From assembly GCA_005765155.1 (NCBI GenBank), contig VCCP01000004.1, positions 1,922,001 to 1,986,000 of the forward strand: DNA of 64,000 nt, given 5' to 3'. The notes under the pieces are model-generated. The model searched no databases. It had not been told where the DNA came from and saw only the letters and a program-made list of their open reading frames with translations. Positions within the stretch are counted from its first letter, which is position 1, and every line of letters starts with the position of its first letter. This document shows, piece by piece, positions 48,763 through 62,400 of the stretch. The translations under genes were made by a program, and so were the position numbers. This DNA is from Zelopaecilomyces penicillatus (lineage: Eukaryota > Ascomycota > Sordariomycetes > Hypocreales > Pseudodiploosporaceae).

Positions 48763-51069
48763 ATCAGCTACTCTCATCACGCCTCGCTCATTCACGTCTC
48801 AAGTCCGTGATGTCATTTAGGGTTCTCTCTTTGAGTTCCCCCTAGATAACAGTCATGAGTCGCCCTCGCCAGTCATGACGGGAAGCGCGTTGTGGGGAAG
48901 TAATGGTTTACACAGGGGATGAATAGCACGCACGGCGGAAGACTTTATTGTATAGATTTGGATATTTCTGGACATACAACATCGGTACTTGGAGGAATTA
49001 ACTTCATGGTCGCCCCGGAAGTCAAGACGAGCGTGTGCGGTCTTTTCGGGCAAGGAAACTATGTTTTATATCAATGGGTTGGGGCTTGTTCTGACATTCC
49101 CGCAACCTCACCTATTTGACAAATTCAATCAAACATATTACCACCCTGAAACTTTTGATCTCCGTGCTTTAAAATGTGAACTTTAATGTCTAATAGATTC
49201 CAACTTGGTCACTCGCAATTCGTTTATGTCAAGTTCACACGATTGCTATACCTCCAAGCTCAAGTAATGTCATTTTCCTTACGTCGGTAGTTGAATTCAT
49301 CTGCGGCAGTTCTGGCCCTTGTTGTTTCTTACTTTGTTTGCGTCAAAATTCATGCAACCTGATGACGGGCCGGAAGAGCTTTGTCTCGCGGCCCAAAAAA
49401 AAGTACTCAAGTAGCACAACATAGAGAGGGAAGAACCACACGTCAAGGGTAAACTCTCATCGGCCCGCCCCGAGTCTCTTTTTTGGGGGGGGGGATTATT
49501 TGGTTCCCATCAGATATGCAGAATTCCCGTCTGGGTTACATCTGCTGCTTCTTGCTGATGCGTAGTCTGCAAGTGTGCTGGCTGGCTGTTCCCAGTGAGT
49601 GGGTGGAATGATTTTAGAGCTAATACGAAGGAAGGTCTTTGATCAAGAGGAATCTTGGGCTAGACTTTTGCTTTTTCAAACTCACCTGCCCAACTGCATA
49701 TGTACACTTGTATTTTCTGTATGAAACAAACTCTGGTGACTTTTAACAAATCATAATGACAAGCTGTACTCAGCTTTGCAGCTTGCAGGGCACCAACGTG
49801 TACTGCAACCTGACCAAGCTGTAAATCATGCAGGTGTAGCTCCGAGGAAGTATGCCGGTGTGCTTGGAGTTACATTAACTGTACACATGTTTAAAGAGCA
49901 TGTTCCACCTTGGTTAGTTGTACTAGTTTCGTACTGCATATGAGCGGTCTGCTACCCACCTACCTAAGGTACCTAGGTATCCTTACATGACAACGACGGG
50001 TGGGTGGGTGGTGTGGATATCTGATGTGGCCAACGGCAGTTCGTTCTCGAGGGCGGTGAAGTGTGAATTATGATGGGTGTTTATGTTGGGCTCAGCTCGC
50101 ATTGTATTTGGCTCTGTTGTTTTGTTTTTTCCTGCGTTATGGTATCTTGACATTGGGCTTTGGCTTTTGATGTGTGGCTGATTATCATACTAGGTATATG
50201 TGTAGTGGCTGAGAAATCAATTTGTTCGCTTTGTGGGGGTAGCCGTTCCATCAACTGACACACCGTCTTAAACTCTCCAACCCTATCCATTGTTCTTTTG
50301 TTTATATGTGGTAAATATATATTAAAGCAAGTTTTGTTAGGAAAATTTGATTCTTTTCAATTGCGTAGAATCGTATTTGAGTATCTGTACTGTATTCTCG
50401 ACAACTTTGTTCAAGGTTGCTGATTGTCCGTGCGGCCACTACGTGTCTTTGACAACTTCCCAAGACCATCCATCTTCCACCATTTGCTCCAAGACTCCAG
50501 ATATAATAATTACTACTCACTTAGCCAACATGTAAGGAACTGAACCTCAATGGACATGCTCAACGAGACTTTGGGCATGCTGAAAGGCAGAACATCGGCA
50601 GAGTCTCCGGATCAACGGAAATCAGAGCGGGGCAGCATCGTTACTCTGGGGTAGGTTGTCAAGGCTGTATTAGGCTAGATATAGCTCAGCTCGGCAGTAG
50701 CTGTCACTAGAGCTCATAGCTTACGGGTCCTCGCACAAACTAGACGTCACCAGAAGACGGCGATGCTACATCAAACAGCAGCAGCATATAGCCGAGGATG
50801 GCCAATGTCTTGCAATTGTGATTGAAATCTCACTGAATGGTTTATAGCCCTCATCTGCCGGGCTCCAATTTAATCAGATATTCTAGACCTTGGAATTGGT
50901 CAAGGAGGAAGTTTCATCAACCACTTTATGTGACCTCATTCATACACGCAACATACCCACCTATCTATTGCTCACCACCAAGGCCCAAATCCTTATCTAT
51001 TCCCTGCCATCTGGACCCCTCTTCACATGATCACTGTAGCTGCCAGCCAGCAACGGACACACACACAAC
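48763..51069. other. Intergenic, no gene seen
   Basis: 3' region of the wall-protein gene and 5' region of the acyl-CoA-synthetase gene. A G-run at about 49483-49495 and a TACCTAAGGTACCTAGGTA palindrome at 49961-49979 are the only notable features. The leader near 50930-51069 is C/A-rich. No protein-like frame was found. Confidence 0.5.
49961..49984. repeat. TACCTAAGGTACCTAGGTA palindromic element
   Basis: Two overlapping palindromes (CCTAAGG-like and GGTACC/CCTAGG) in tandem. This is the longest clean copy of the dispersed palindromic step found in the intergenic parts of this window. Confidence 0.6.
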
Positions 51070-53410
51070 ATGCCTGGAGAAGGATCTAAACTACCACACG
51101 TCCAAGATGACGTCCTCCAGCTCAGCCTCGAGAACCCAGAGCAGTTCTGGTCCAGCCAGGCCGAGCACCTAACCTGGCACAAGAAACCCAGCGCAGCGCT
51201 GGAAAAGACTCAGAAGACGCTGGACAGCGGAGTGACACATCAGAGCTGGACGTGGTTCCCCGGTGGAGAAATCTCTACCTGCTACAACTGCGTGGATAGG
51301 CACGTTGAGGTTGGTAACGGCGACGCGGTGGCCATCTACTACGACAGCCCTGTTTCTGCGACAAAGGAGAGTTATACGTATAGACAGCTGCTCGATGAGG
51401 TTGAGGTGCTTGCCGGGGCTCTGCGCGAGGATGGCGTGCGCAAAGGGGATGTGGTGATGCTCTACAGTAAGTGTGCTCCCTATGTGTTGGTGAACCCTCG
51501 CTCTGCCCCTTTTTCTGACCACTTTTCTCTCAGTGCCCATGGTTCCGGCCGCCATTATAGGAATTCTAGCTGTAAACCGCCTCGGTGCTATCCACTCCAT
51601 CGTCTTTGGCGGGTTCGCATCCAACGCTCTAGCTCAGCGCATTGACGCCTGCAAACCCGTCGCTCTGCTCACAGCCTCATGTGGCATCGATGGCAACAAA
51701 CCACCCATTGCCTACCGGCCGCTCGTCGAAGAAGCCATCAATCTCGCCACCCACAAACCATCGCGAACCCTCATCTGGCAACGCGACCAGATCAGATGGA
51801 ACCCCACGGACCGGGGCTCCGGCCAAGCCTCGTGGCAAAAGGTCGTCCGGAGCGCGCGTGCCCGGGCCATCAAGGCGGACTGCGTGCCCGTCAAGAGTAC
51901 CGATCCCGTCTACATCATCCACACGTCCGGCACGACGGGGGTCCCCAAGGGTGTGCTGCGGGAGGCGGGTGGGCATGCGGTCGGGCTGCACCTGTCCATC
52001 AGCTACATTTTCAACATCCATGGGCCTGGTGATGTGTCGTTTACGGCGTCGGACATTGGCTGGGTGGTTGGGCATTCGTACATTGTGTATGCGCCGCTTC
52101 TTGCGGGCGCCGCGACGGTGTTGTATGAGGGCAAGCCTATCGGCACCCCTGATGCTTCCGCATTCTGGCGCATCGTGGAAGAGTACAAGGTGAATACCAT
52201 GTTCACGGCACCGACAGCCCTCCGCGCCATCAAGCGAGATGACCCGCAGAACAAATTCCTCTCGTCAATTGGCCAGCGTGGAGGTTTCAAATCACTCAAG
52301 GCGCTCTTCCTCGCCGGCGAGCGCTCCGAGCCCAGTCTGATTTCCATGTATCAGAGCCTGCTCGGCCAATATGGCGCCCCCTCGGCCCACGTCATTGACA
52401 ACTGGTGGTCCACCGAGTCGGGCTCGCCCATAGCAGGGCGGGCGTTGGTCCCCCATGCCGCGCAGGATAGGAGCACTGCCAACCGTGACCATCCGCTGCC
52501 TCAGATACGGCCAGGCAGTGCGGGCAAGGCGATGCCTGGATTTGACATACACGTGGTTGATGATGAGGGAAGTGAGGCTGATCCGGGGACGATGGGCAAT
52601 ATTGTGCTGGGGATGCCATTGGCCCCGACTGGGTTCCGTACGCTCTGGGGGGATGAGGAGAGGTTCTATGAGGGGTATCTGAAGCGGTTTGACGGCAAGT
52701 GGATAGATACGGGAGATTCTGGATGGATTGATAAAGATGGCTATATCCATGTGATGAGCCGCAATGATGATGTGCTAAATGTGAGCGCGCATCGGCTTTC
52801 AAGTGGTAAGTTTTATTATTGCCGAGATCAATACCCGAGAATTCTCTTTGATTGCGACTGCACCTCGATTGTCTCAAATTCAAGCATCATCAATATATCC
52901 CTTGCTTTAATCAGGTGATTTTATAAGTCAAGAAAACTAACAGCACACTTCACAGGCGGCATCGAAGAAGCCATCACCTCTCACCCCCTCGTCGCCGAAG
53001 CCTGCGTCGTCGGCATCCCAGACGCCCTCAAGGGCCAGCTCCCACTCGCCTTTGTCACCCTCTCCACAGCCTCACACCCAACTTCTGCGATCCCCGACGA
53101 GGAACTATCATCGGAGATCCAATCTCTAGTGCGCAAGCAGGTCGGTGCCATCGCCTCCCTGGGCGGCATCGTCCAAGGGAAAGGCATGATTCCCAAGACG
53201 CGGTCTGGCAAGACGCTGCGGCGAGTACTGCGAGAGCTTGTGGAGAATGGCGTGAGGGGTGAGTTTGAACAGTTGGTTGCGGTGCCGAGCACGGTGGAGG
53301 ATGCGGCAGTGGTGGAGGTGGCGAGGGCGAAAGTGAAGGAGTATTTTGAGCAGTCGGGGGGGAGGCATACTGCTGTTGAACAGCATATGGTAGTCCATTC
53401 CAATTTGTAG
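51070..53410 (+). CDS. Short-chain acyl-CoA synthetase (propionate/ACSS3-like)
   Basis: AMP-forming acyl-CoA ligase of 707 residues with exons 51070-51466, 51534-52805 and 52956-53410; the introns of 67 and 150 bp begin GTAAGT. The order is the acetyl-CoA-synthetase N-terminal domain (PEQFWSSQAEHLTWHKKP), the pyrophosphate loop HTSGTTGVPKGV followed by REAGGHAVGL, the adenylate strand NWWSTESGSP, the hinge DTGDSGWIDKDGY, then RNDDVLNVSAHRLSSGGIEE. The catalytic C-terminal Lys lies in IPKTRSGKTLRR. The LREAGGH form after the loop fits the ACSS3/PrpE branch better than the acetate enzyme FacA, so propionate or a related short acid is the likely substrate, feeding the methylcitrate route. The last residues are SNL, only a poor match to the peroxisomal SKL signal; no mitochondrial leader is obvious. 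All motifs are intact. Confidence 0.93.
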
Positions 53411-55338
53411 GATTCCTTTGTTTCTCCTGGACTTTTCTTCTGGCGTGAACTTTGAGGGGGCTGTGTATCTGTGGCATGGCTCGGAGAACATCTACGAGAG
53501 CCAAATAATGGGGAGCTGGATCTGTTGGTATTGAGGTTGATTACGAGTTTACTAGCTATATAGATTGCCTATGCCCTAGTACAAATGAGTCTGCATTGGA
53601 CATTTACCAGGACTTGCTGTTAAGAACAGACTTATATTGTATTGCAAAACCCTCCGAGCCTCAGCGTTTGTCTGTAATGAATTCAATACACAATTATCCC
53701 AACCATGCACAGCCGCTTTTAAATAAGCCTGCTTTCCTGGTCAACTCAACCCAATTACAATGTAATTCTCTGAAACAAGTTGACCCATGATGCTTCAAAT
53801 CTTCTTGACCGCTTTCTCAATCTCGTATAAGCCATCTTACACTCTAGAAATCACAAAAACCACCTCATCTCGTATCCCGAAACCAGACAATATATCCAGC
53901 ACTACCAGTCCTACGGGGCACCAGAACTAGGGGAAGCCGGGTTTAATATGTTCACACGCCCGTACTACTTCGTATTCCGCCAATACCATCCCCCTCAAAC
54001 CAACACCCATTCATCTGTTTACACTAATTCCCATAGCAGCCCTTTCCCCCCTCTCCAGATTTGACTGCGAGTATTTCATCTTCACCCCATTCCTTAACAA
54101 GCGTATAGTTTTCTCGTTGCACAGTCCTTTTTGTAACTTACTATACCTCAATATTAGAATGCAACAAAAGGGGGCTGGTGAGAGGAGTAAGATGTATGAC
54201 AAAGAAACACTCAGCACCCCCCCATCTCTCATCTATACTCCTCCATTAACCAGAACCCTACCTGCACACTCAAGCTATCATCCTCTGAGTCCCTCTGAGT
54301 CGGTGTCTCGGGAGTCGTTGGATGATCTGGAGACGTCCTTTTTGCGAGAATCTTCGACCTCAAGTCACACAAAGAAACGTGGGACGAGCACAACCCACCA
54401 GCCACCTCTAGTGTTTGGGATTGAGTAAGAAAGGGTAAGAGATTAACTCAATGAACCAGGCATTCCGTTTCCCCCCACCTCCTAAATAGATGAAACTTAT
54501 ATTTAGGGCCATCACCACTGCTACTACTCTCTCACCAGGTCATACGCATATCAAGTTAAACTCCACAGACCTGGGTGGTGTTCTGGATTGGGTGGCAGCG
54601 TACGAGCTAGATTTTTTGGGGTGTTTCTTGATGAAGAAGAATCTTCATCTCCTCTATTCGTTCAGTTTTTCCTTTATTAGGGAGAGTCCAGAGCGGCAAC
54701 TTTTGAAGTAACTTGAGAACAATTCCAGGACGTAAAAGGTGCGCAAAGTTAGGTGACGAGCTTTGTGCCCGTTTCTTCCGAAACCCTCGTGATCCCATTC
54801 TTAGAGCCCCTTTAAGGTTACTTTCGCGTGTCACCTGGCACAATATGATGAAGCAGACTCATTCATATACGAGCACTGATGCCTACAATTCCCTACAGTG
54901 AGTGGAGAAGTATTGTTCGTTCGCCAGAATGGCACGTGTAGAGAGGGGAAACCCAGCATGCTCTGGATGTCGGTGTCGCCATTTTGTCCCATTACCCAAG
55001 CATTGGCTAGACGAGACCAGAGATAGTAATCGATGTGCTTCGTCAACTATTCATTGAATGGCAAGTAAACGTTGTATCCACCCTGCGCCGTTACCTCATG
55101 CAAATATCGTGCCCCCAACCCCTCTAGACGGCGAAGAGAATACCATGACCGACCCCAACTCCCAGTAAAGATCTCGCAGATTGCAACCAAACTCCGTTAC
55201 CTTGCGGTTCTTGTCTTTATGAACATAAACTAACCAGCCCCAACCTTCCCGCCCTTCCCGAAAACTCCGTATATGACGGCAAACAACCCGTTGTGAAATC
55301 TCGCATCAATTCGTCAGACCATCTATTTTTGAGTGTGT
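53411..55338. other. Convergent 3' intergenic region
   Basis: About 1.9 kb between the stops of the acyl-CoA-synthetase and BRCT genes. Short frames only, none protein-like. It may contain the two 3' UTRs and unidentified sequence. Confidence 0.5.
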
Positions 55339-56419
55339 TCAGGGAGTCGTAGATTTCGTCCCTGATGGCTGTGCAACAGTATATAGTCCGTATACGCTTC
55401 CCTGCCCTTTGGCAGCAACCTTGAGATTTGAAAAGCGCGCCTCTGGTAGCCGCTTACCGGCTTTGAGACTTTCGAGGACCCTAGGCATCGTGTTAGTATT
55501 CCAAGGTATGAAAGCCTCTTAACACTGTCTCGAAAAGATTTCCAATTCACCCCTAACTAGAGACATTTGCAATGTGATGCAATGGGGCCAGATCCGAATA
55601 GAGGATCAGGGAGAGAAGCACATTGAGTCCGAGTAGTGGTACATACCATTCAACTCCTACGAACTTGACACTACACCCCCCAATCTTCTTGACCTCCTTT
55701 TCAAGCTTGCCCCCCGCGAGACCGCCGGCTCCATTCCCGCTTCCGGCCGGTCGTCCAAGAATGACGTGTGTGACCCTACGCCGGCCCAGGTGCATGGACA
55801 TTTGTCCTCCGTTCTCGCTGAGCAACTGCTTGAGCTTGTGATCAGATACCAAGGGAAAAGTGCTGCCATTGACGTAAATGACGACTCCGTCGAATAGCTT
55901 TTTCGTCTTGGCCCGGCTCTCTTTTTCTTCATCTTCCCGCTGTCTCTGTTCCACAAGGGCTTCCTCCGCTGTCATAATGGGGGGCAAAGCTAGGCCACCA
56001 TGGGATGCTGCTGCTCTAGATGTTGTGGCAGATAATGACGGTAATGAAGAAGCATCCCGTTGCTGTGATATAGCCATGCTCTCACGCATCAGTCCCGGAC
56101 GGACCAGCATGTCCATCACACTCCGTCCCTTGCGCTCCTGTATCCAGCCAGGCACTATTACCTTTTTCTTGTTGTCCCAGTTCGCCGACCCGGCACCATA
56201 GGTATCACTCAGGCGCGCCCCGCCAGAACCATCACCAGCACGGAACTGGCTGTTGAGCTTCTTGCTGCGCGAATCCCGCCACCCAGTGCCCGGCTGTGTT
56301 TCTGCCCGCTGGTGGCCTGTCGAGGATGAGTTCCACGGATCCCAAGTGGTAGTGTGACGGGGGCCGGCAGCTTTTGCGAGCAATGGCCTCGGCGGCAGCG
56401 GCGCCTGCGGCGGTGCCAT
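55339..56419 (-). CDS. Single-BRCT protein (Rev1-type BRCT)
   Basis: Nuclear-type protein of 304 residues with exons 56419-55647 and 55480-55339; the 166-bp intron starts GTATGT and ends CCTAG, restoring GVEWVLESLKAGKRLPEARF. The first ~160 residues are disordered and rich in S, R, P and T, with a basic patch (DSRSKKLNSQF). A BRCT fold follows (about 170-280): KKLFDGVVIYVNGST, then HKLKQLLSENGGQMS, then RRRVTHVILGRP, a glycine-rich insert, and finally CSVKFVGVEWVLESL with the conserved Trp. The strand-helix order resembles the BRCT of the translesion polymerase Rev1, but no polymerase domain follows; the protein ends about 40 residues later. Such short fungal BRCT proteins may bind phosphoproteins or PCNA at damage sites. 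The exact partner is not known. Confidence 0.88.
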
Positions 56420-59400
56420 GGCTCTTTTTTTGTTTGTTTATCTAGAGAGCAAAGAGTGTGATTTGATGAGGATGACTCCCAGTGTCCCCAAAACTCGTGT
56501 AGTCAGGCACCTACGTCGTCCGTGGCGGAGGTGCTGCGTCTTATGCAATGCGATATGCAACTGACAGCTGTGCAGGTCAACTGCTTCACCTGCTTGAACT
56601 GCTGCGGTTCCTGCTCCTGCTGACACTCTCTTAATGCATGCTGTACGTGGTCGACGGGTGCTCTTCGTTGTGATTTGAAAGAAGACACCTAGTCGGATGT
56701 TTTGTTTTATTGAGTTTACCCCACAACCTCGGTAACAGTGGAGTTGCCCTGCATCGCTCTCTCCCTCAATAAACAACCTGCCCAGCACTGTAACAATAGC
56801 ATGATGTCCCGCTAGTTTCCACGCGGCAGGCGCGTGTCACTACTGCTAGTTCACCACCTTCCTGTCGCCTAACCAACGCCAGATCACATGAGCTGCAGCA
56901 GTCAAACACCCAGTCCAAGCCCTCAAATCGTTCACGCAACAAAAGCAACAACGGCTTGGTAATTAATTGCATGACAATGGTTGTTTCTTTTCTTTTGAGA
57001 GATCCTCGATCCTCATATATTCAATGTATGATTGATTGCCACACGCCAGATCTTCTTCATTGTTCATTCTCATCTTTACACATGATGGCTAGAATCGCTT
57101 GCTACCACGCAAACAAGCAGCAACGGATAGCATACTTCCTTGTTTCTCATCGGCATTCTCAGCATCGTTTCGTTTACTCTTCCTGGGCCTCCTGACTCGA
57201 TTCTTCTTTTCTCCCCCTGAATTTAAATAATGTCCAAGCAAAGACATGCATCCACGTGAATGCACCTTCGTGCACCTTCGTCAGCGTGGTATGTCTCCTA
57301 TCGCCTTGACGGGCTGACAACAAAGCTCAACTTGAGAAGAACCTGCTACTTGCGTCCGGCGCACGCACATCTGCAACGCACGTTCACGTACGAGTAACAT
57401 ACATACAGACGCCTACAGACACACACGGACATCTGCAGAGTTAGCAGATTTCGCTTCAGCCTACATGCATGGCTCATACAGTAGCCTGCTTGAGCTCTCC
57501 CGGCGATGCTACCCGACCCTTCTTCCTCTCTCTCTCTTCTTCACTGGGAACCAAGCGACGGGACATTAGCCCGTCAGTTCCGGTCAGCAGCAATTGCCAC
57601 TGAGGCAATGCGATGCGATAGACCTGTACGAAGTACGGAGTACGCAGCGGCCGAACATGTTTTGCGCGATGACGATCTGCCGTGCTGAATTGGGGGAGCT
57701 GAGTGAGTTCCTTGCCCGATTGAGGCCATGTCCGCCCAGGTGCTTGAATGACAATTCTACCTGAATTTTGTACGACAAAAGAAGGGACTTGGTAAAGTAG
57801 AGTAGCCACCAGCAAGTCGCAGGTCACGGAATCCCAAGGTAGCAAACGCACCCCAGCCGACCATGCCTCGCCTTGCCTTGCCTTGCAGCGGCCTCCGAAA
57901 TGCAATGCATGCATCTGTTGCTGCAAGGACGGGCTCCTGCCGCAGCTTGCCTGCTCGGCTGTTTGTTTGCTGATGCACCGCAGAGCCAGGTTCATCTGAC
58001 CGGCAAACAACCCAATTTGCCCGCAGGGCCCTGGATACGCCATGGATGACGACGGGAAGCCGGATGCTAGATGCTCTTGCTGGATGATATTACTATATGT
58101 GGGCTATTCCGTCTTCTGTGAACCAGGGAAAGCCACGGCGCCAGCCGGAGGAATTGCAGCACCACTGCTTCGCACGTAGCACACTATGCTGCCAAGTGCG
58201 AGTACCACCTCTGCAATTACAATTACCTACCTGCGTTTCCAAGGTTGCCAGATTGTACATTCGTATGCAATCAACCCCATCAAACAGCCATCCCCTGGCA
58301 TTAGCAAATGCACAACACTTTTGCTCGCGTCTGCCGAAATGGCCGGTGGACGGCTGCTTGACGAATGGATTCCGCCATCCCGTTTGTCCGTCGACAACTC
58401 TAGATGACGGGCCAATGAGCCGTCCAACTACCATCGTCATCGCCATCATCACCAGTTTCAACAATAGCTTGTCCGTCCAGACCGGTCGGCCTTGCCGGCA
58501 GCTACCCCCAGGAAGCATCCCCACCTTCTGATCATCAACCCCTCCTTTCTCCTACAACTGCCTCTTGGCCTGTGGCGGCATGGCCAGGTCTATCATACAT
58601 CTCCCCCCGTCGTTCCATGGTATGTCGCCCGCAGCCGACAGGACCGCGCACCCTCCCGCTCCAGAACCCTTGGAGATGTCAACTCAAATTAGGCAGCCTC
58701 CTCGCTTACCCATTGTTGCATCCGCCAGCCAACCGAATCTCCAATTCTTGTCACTTCCTGGGGTGGCGATGACACCCCGTCAAGCTGCGGCGGCTTTCGT
58801 TGTAACTAATACTAGGGACTCTTACTCCCAAGCCAGAGATGGGTTCCCCTCATCCCCCCTTCCTAAACGGCGCCTCCCGTGTCCAATTGGCCGTGATATT
58901 AATATTAATGGGATGCGAATATAACTTTCTCCGCCCATAGACGATGCTTCACGATGCATGTGCCTTCCCGCAGCGCTAGTCATCGGGGCAATCCAATCTA
59001 TTTACAACACTACCTACCACCGGTTCGACGGCAACACGTTTGCAGCCTGTGGATGCATCCAATACCCTGCAATTTAAAAGCACATGTCATGCATCGCATC
59101 GCGAATGTTAAAGGAGGTGTACACCTGTAAGTGTAGCCAATCACCCTCTACAAGTGAGGCCGTGGATTCGTAACAGGCTCTCTCTGTCTTACAGGGCTGG
59201 CCAAGCATAAGGTAGGTACGCACCGTATTAACCCCTCCTCCATTGACATAGCCAGTCCCTTGTAGAGAAAGCAGCGTCTGCTCAGAGCCAAAGGAGAGCC
59301 AAAAGTCTTCTCCCACACCATGTGCATCAAACCCAGCCAACCAGCCTGGCCGCACATATGCGCATCATACTTGCGTTTGTAGTTTTCGCCTCCCTCAGGT

Positions 59401-62400
59401 TCCCCCCTTCCCCTTCCCCCTGCGAGCTTCATCTGGTCGTTTGATATATTGTATCGTGGTTTGCTATGTTACAACCTTGGCCCATGCGCAGATCTGCGAG
59501 AATGAAGAAAAGAGCCGGCATTATGCATGCAGAAAGGACCAACGATACCACTTGTATACTACTACCTTGCCCATCCTCAGATTCTACACAACGCCAGGGT
59601 TAGGGCATAAAGAACACAGAAACTGCAACACAGTATCTCATAGTTACGCCACAAAACCCAAAATCGCTCTCTCGGGCCATCACCAAAAACCGAACTTACA
59701 TGATGTTTTAGAATACTATCCTAGCCCATAAAAGACTAATAATGGGCTTCTACTGCTAGGGTAGGGCCTGGTTTTGCGTTGTATTTTCCACTCGGCGCAA
59801 AGCAAAAGTCCATGGAGAAATATAGAGCAAAACAGAGAGGGGCGGCAGCCAAGCAATTCAAGCAAGCATGGGTATATGCCTCATCGATCGCGTCTACGGG
59901 AATGCCCATCATGCTCGGCTACACAAGAGGATCCAATGAGAGAGAAACAAAGGTCGCATCCAGCAAGTTCCTCACTGGCAAGGGCTCAACGACAAAGAGC
60001 ACCACTACCACTGCTCAGCCTCAATCTCGGCCTTCGCAAACCCATCCTTCACATGGTAGGAATGCGCGCCTACACAGCATTACCTACGCAGCATGTGCCC
60101 AAGTTACATGCCCACCACCTGCGTCTCCATTACTCCACCATCCCCATCTCATCGTGTATACCTACTGTATCCATGATAGTGCAGCCATGGCTACGACCAA
60201 TACAACTACGTACTGAAAACCACCACCACCACCACCACCACAGATAGAGACTCATGCTCCGCTAGCTCGCGAGAGATGATATCTGGTGCGCGAATGTACG
60301 TGGCACTACCGTTTACGGTCTGTACATATGTCGTTGCCTGAGTAAGGTGCACCGTTATTACTGCATCCGCCTTGGGGTGGCCCACGGGTGACTTGGGGAG
60401 ACGGAACAGCAGACACCGTCAACTCAGCCCGGACTCAAGACGTGTCAAATGTCTTCAGTTGGCTCCCGTTCGATGTGCTCTGAAATGCGTCGAGACAGTC
60501 TCACAAGCTGGATCGCCGGGGGCACGCTGGCTGAGACAGTACAACGCGGAATGGTTGGCCTTCTTCCACACCGCTGTTCCCACTGGCGCCATCGTCGAAA
60601 CTGACGTGCACGAGTCTCTCTCCCTGGGCTGAGCCGTGGCCGCTACACTCTGAATGGGCAATGTCTCTGCGATTTTTGATTTTTTTTTTCAAAAGTGTCA
60701 CACTGACACAGCAAACACACGGCCCATCCATCAGATATTAGTCCACATCACCCGCCACAGCACGGACTATTACATGACAATACTGACTTGGGTCGCTACC
60801 AAACCGGCCAGCCTCCTCCCTCGTTCAAATGGGGGCATTCAACGAAGCCACACGGCGAACGGACATGCCACACGGGTCATTTGTATGGGTTTGGCCTTGG
60901 CCTATTTTTGCTCATTGACCTGGTTTGCCAGCCATTATTGTCCGGATGATAGATAACGGACGATAGACAGGTAGACGCTACACTGATTGACACACCGTGC
61001 ACATGTGGTTGTGTGTTTTTGTGCACACGGGGTTTTTCTCCGTTGTCGCAAGCCAAGCTCACCAACAAGGATTCCAGAAACCAGCCCTTGGCGTTGACGG
61101 CCGTAAGGCTCGGCGACCCCGCAGCCCAGAGGGCGGCCGATTGAAGATAACAACAGCTGGGACGGGATTCGGGCCACGAACTTTCAAGATCGGGTTTTCG
61201 TTTTAATTGTTTTTGTCGTCAATTCCGTGCTTAGCCGTGGCCAGCAGTATCTTTTGGACGTGAAAGAGTGTGTAACACCACCAGTAAGTATTGTAAGGTA
61301 GGTATAGTAGATTTGGATCATGATGACCAATTGCGCGTATGTATGACGATGGTCTCTGAGCGCGCCGTGCGTGTTGTGGTGCACTGTAGCAGCGCAACAG
61401 GTACAGAGCATATTGCACAGGGCTAGGTTGCGCACAGTGTCTGGAGGTACCTCTCAGCCTTCCTCTCTCTTCCCCACCACGACAGGTACCTTGGCTCCGA
61501 GCGGGCTGATGTAAAGGGTGGGCGGGCGAGGATCGCATGGGTAGGCAGCCATGGGTGGCCTGGATGGCATGAGCTTCGGGGGCGTCGTGCTAATGCAGAA
61601 GCGCGGTGGGGGCCATGTAGACCCAATGCAAGATTCCGCCGGGGACTAAGGCAGCTCTTTTTCCCATCTTGCCTTTGAATCTTTGATGCACGCAGCCCGC
61701 AGCAGCCAGCCCAGCCCAGCCCGGTCCAGCCCAAACAATCATGTCGTCTATATGTAGGTACTCGGTATGCATATATGCATGTGTGTAAATACCTACATGC
61801 AGTTGCACACACGCGTTTGTCGCACCTCGTTCTGATATAGAGGTACTAGCCTAACCTTACCAGCATAAGGTACCTGTAGTAAAAAAGCTTGTATGTACTA
61901 ACCTCGTACCACGCCGGGTTCACGTGGAACGACTAGACGTCATTGATAGCGTATCATGACTATGCTTCACCTCTTAAAAGATAACAGCACCTACTATTGA
62001 GACGCATTATTTCAACCTGCAGTCTCTCGGCATGAACGAGGATGGCATGGCACCGAGACTACAGAGTCGGTAGTTGACACAACCAATCCATTCATCCAAA
62101 TTTGTCAATGCTGAGCTATCTTGGAGCATCTGCCGGCCCGTCCAATGTAAACGTACAGGGTAAGAGAAGCACGTTCACGATCCGATCCTTTGGCGTATGT
62201 ACGAATGTGCAGGTATGTGGGACATGCATCTAGAAGGTTTCTCTTGCACATACATATACAGATTACAAAGTGATGTGTGTTTACGTACTATTCAACCCCA
62301 ATGGCAAATTATTAAGGGGGAGGGGGGGAGCCCAAAAAAGAGGCAGCAAACAATAAAATCGTACGAGACACGGCTCTCATCCTAGCTTTGCCTTTATTTG

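Noticed and set aside
51677..52750. Minus-strand and second-frame open stretches over the acyl-CoA synthetase
   Set aside because: They mirror the GC-rich third positions of the real gene, which has all ligase motifs.
57474..58043. Minus-strand open frame of 189 codons
   Set aside because: No start context, domain, signal peptide or splice partner; composition looks random and nearby frames on both strands are equally open.
59774..60247. Two overlapping plus-strand frames of about 150 codons ending in a His run
   Set aside because: The His run is a CAC microsatellite and the overlapping frames have equal claim; nothing supports translation.
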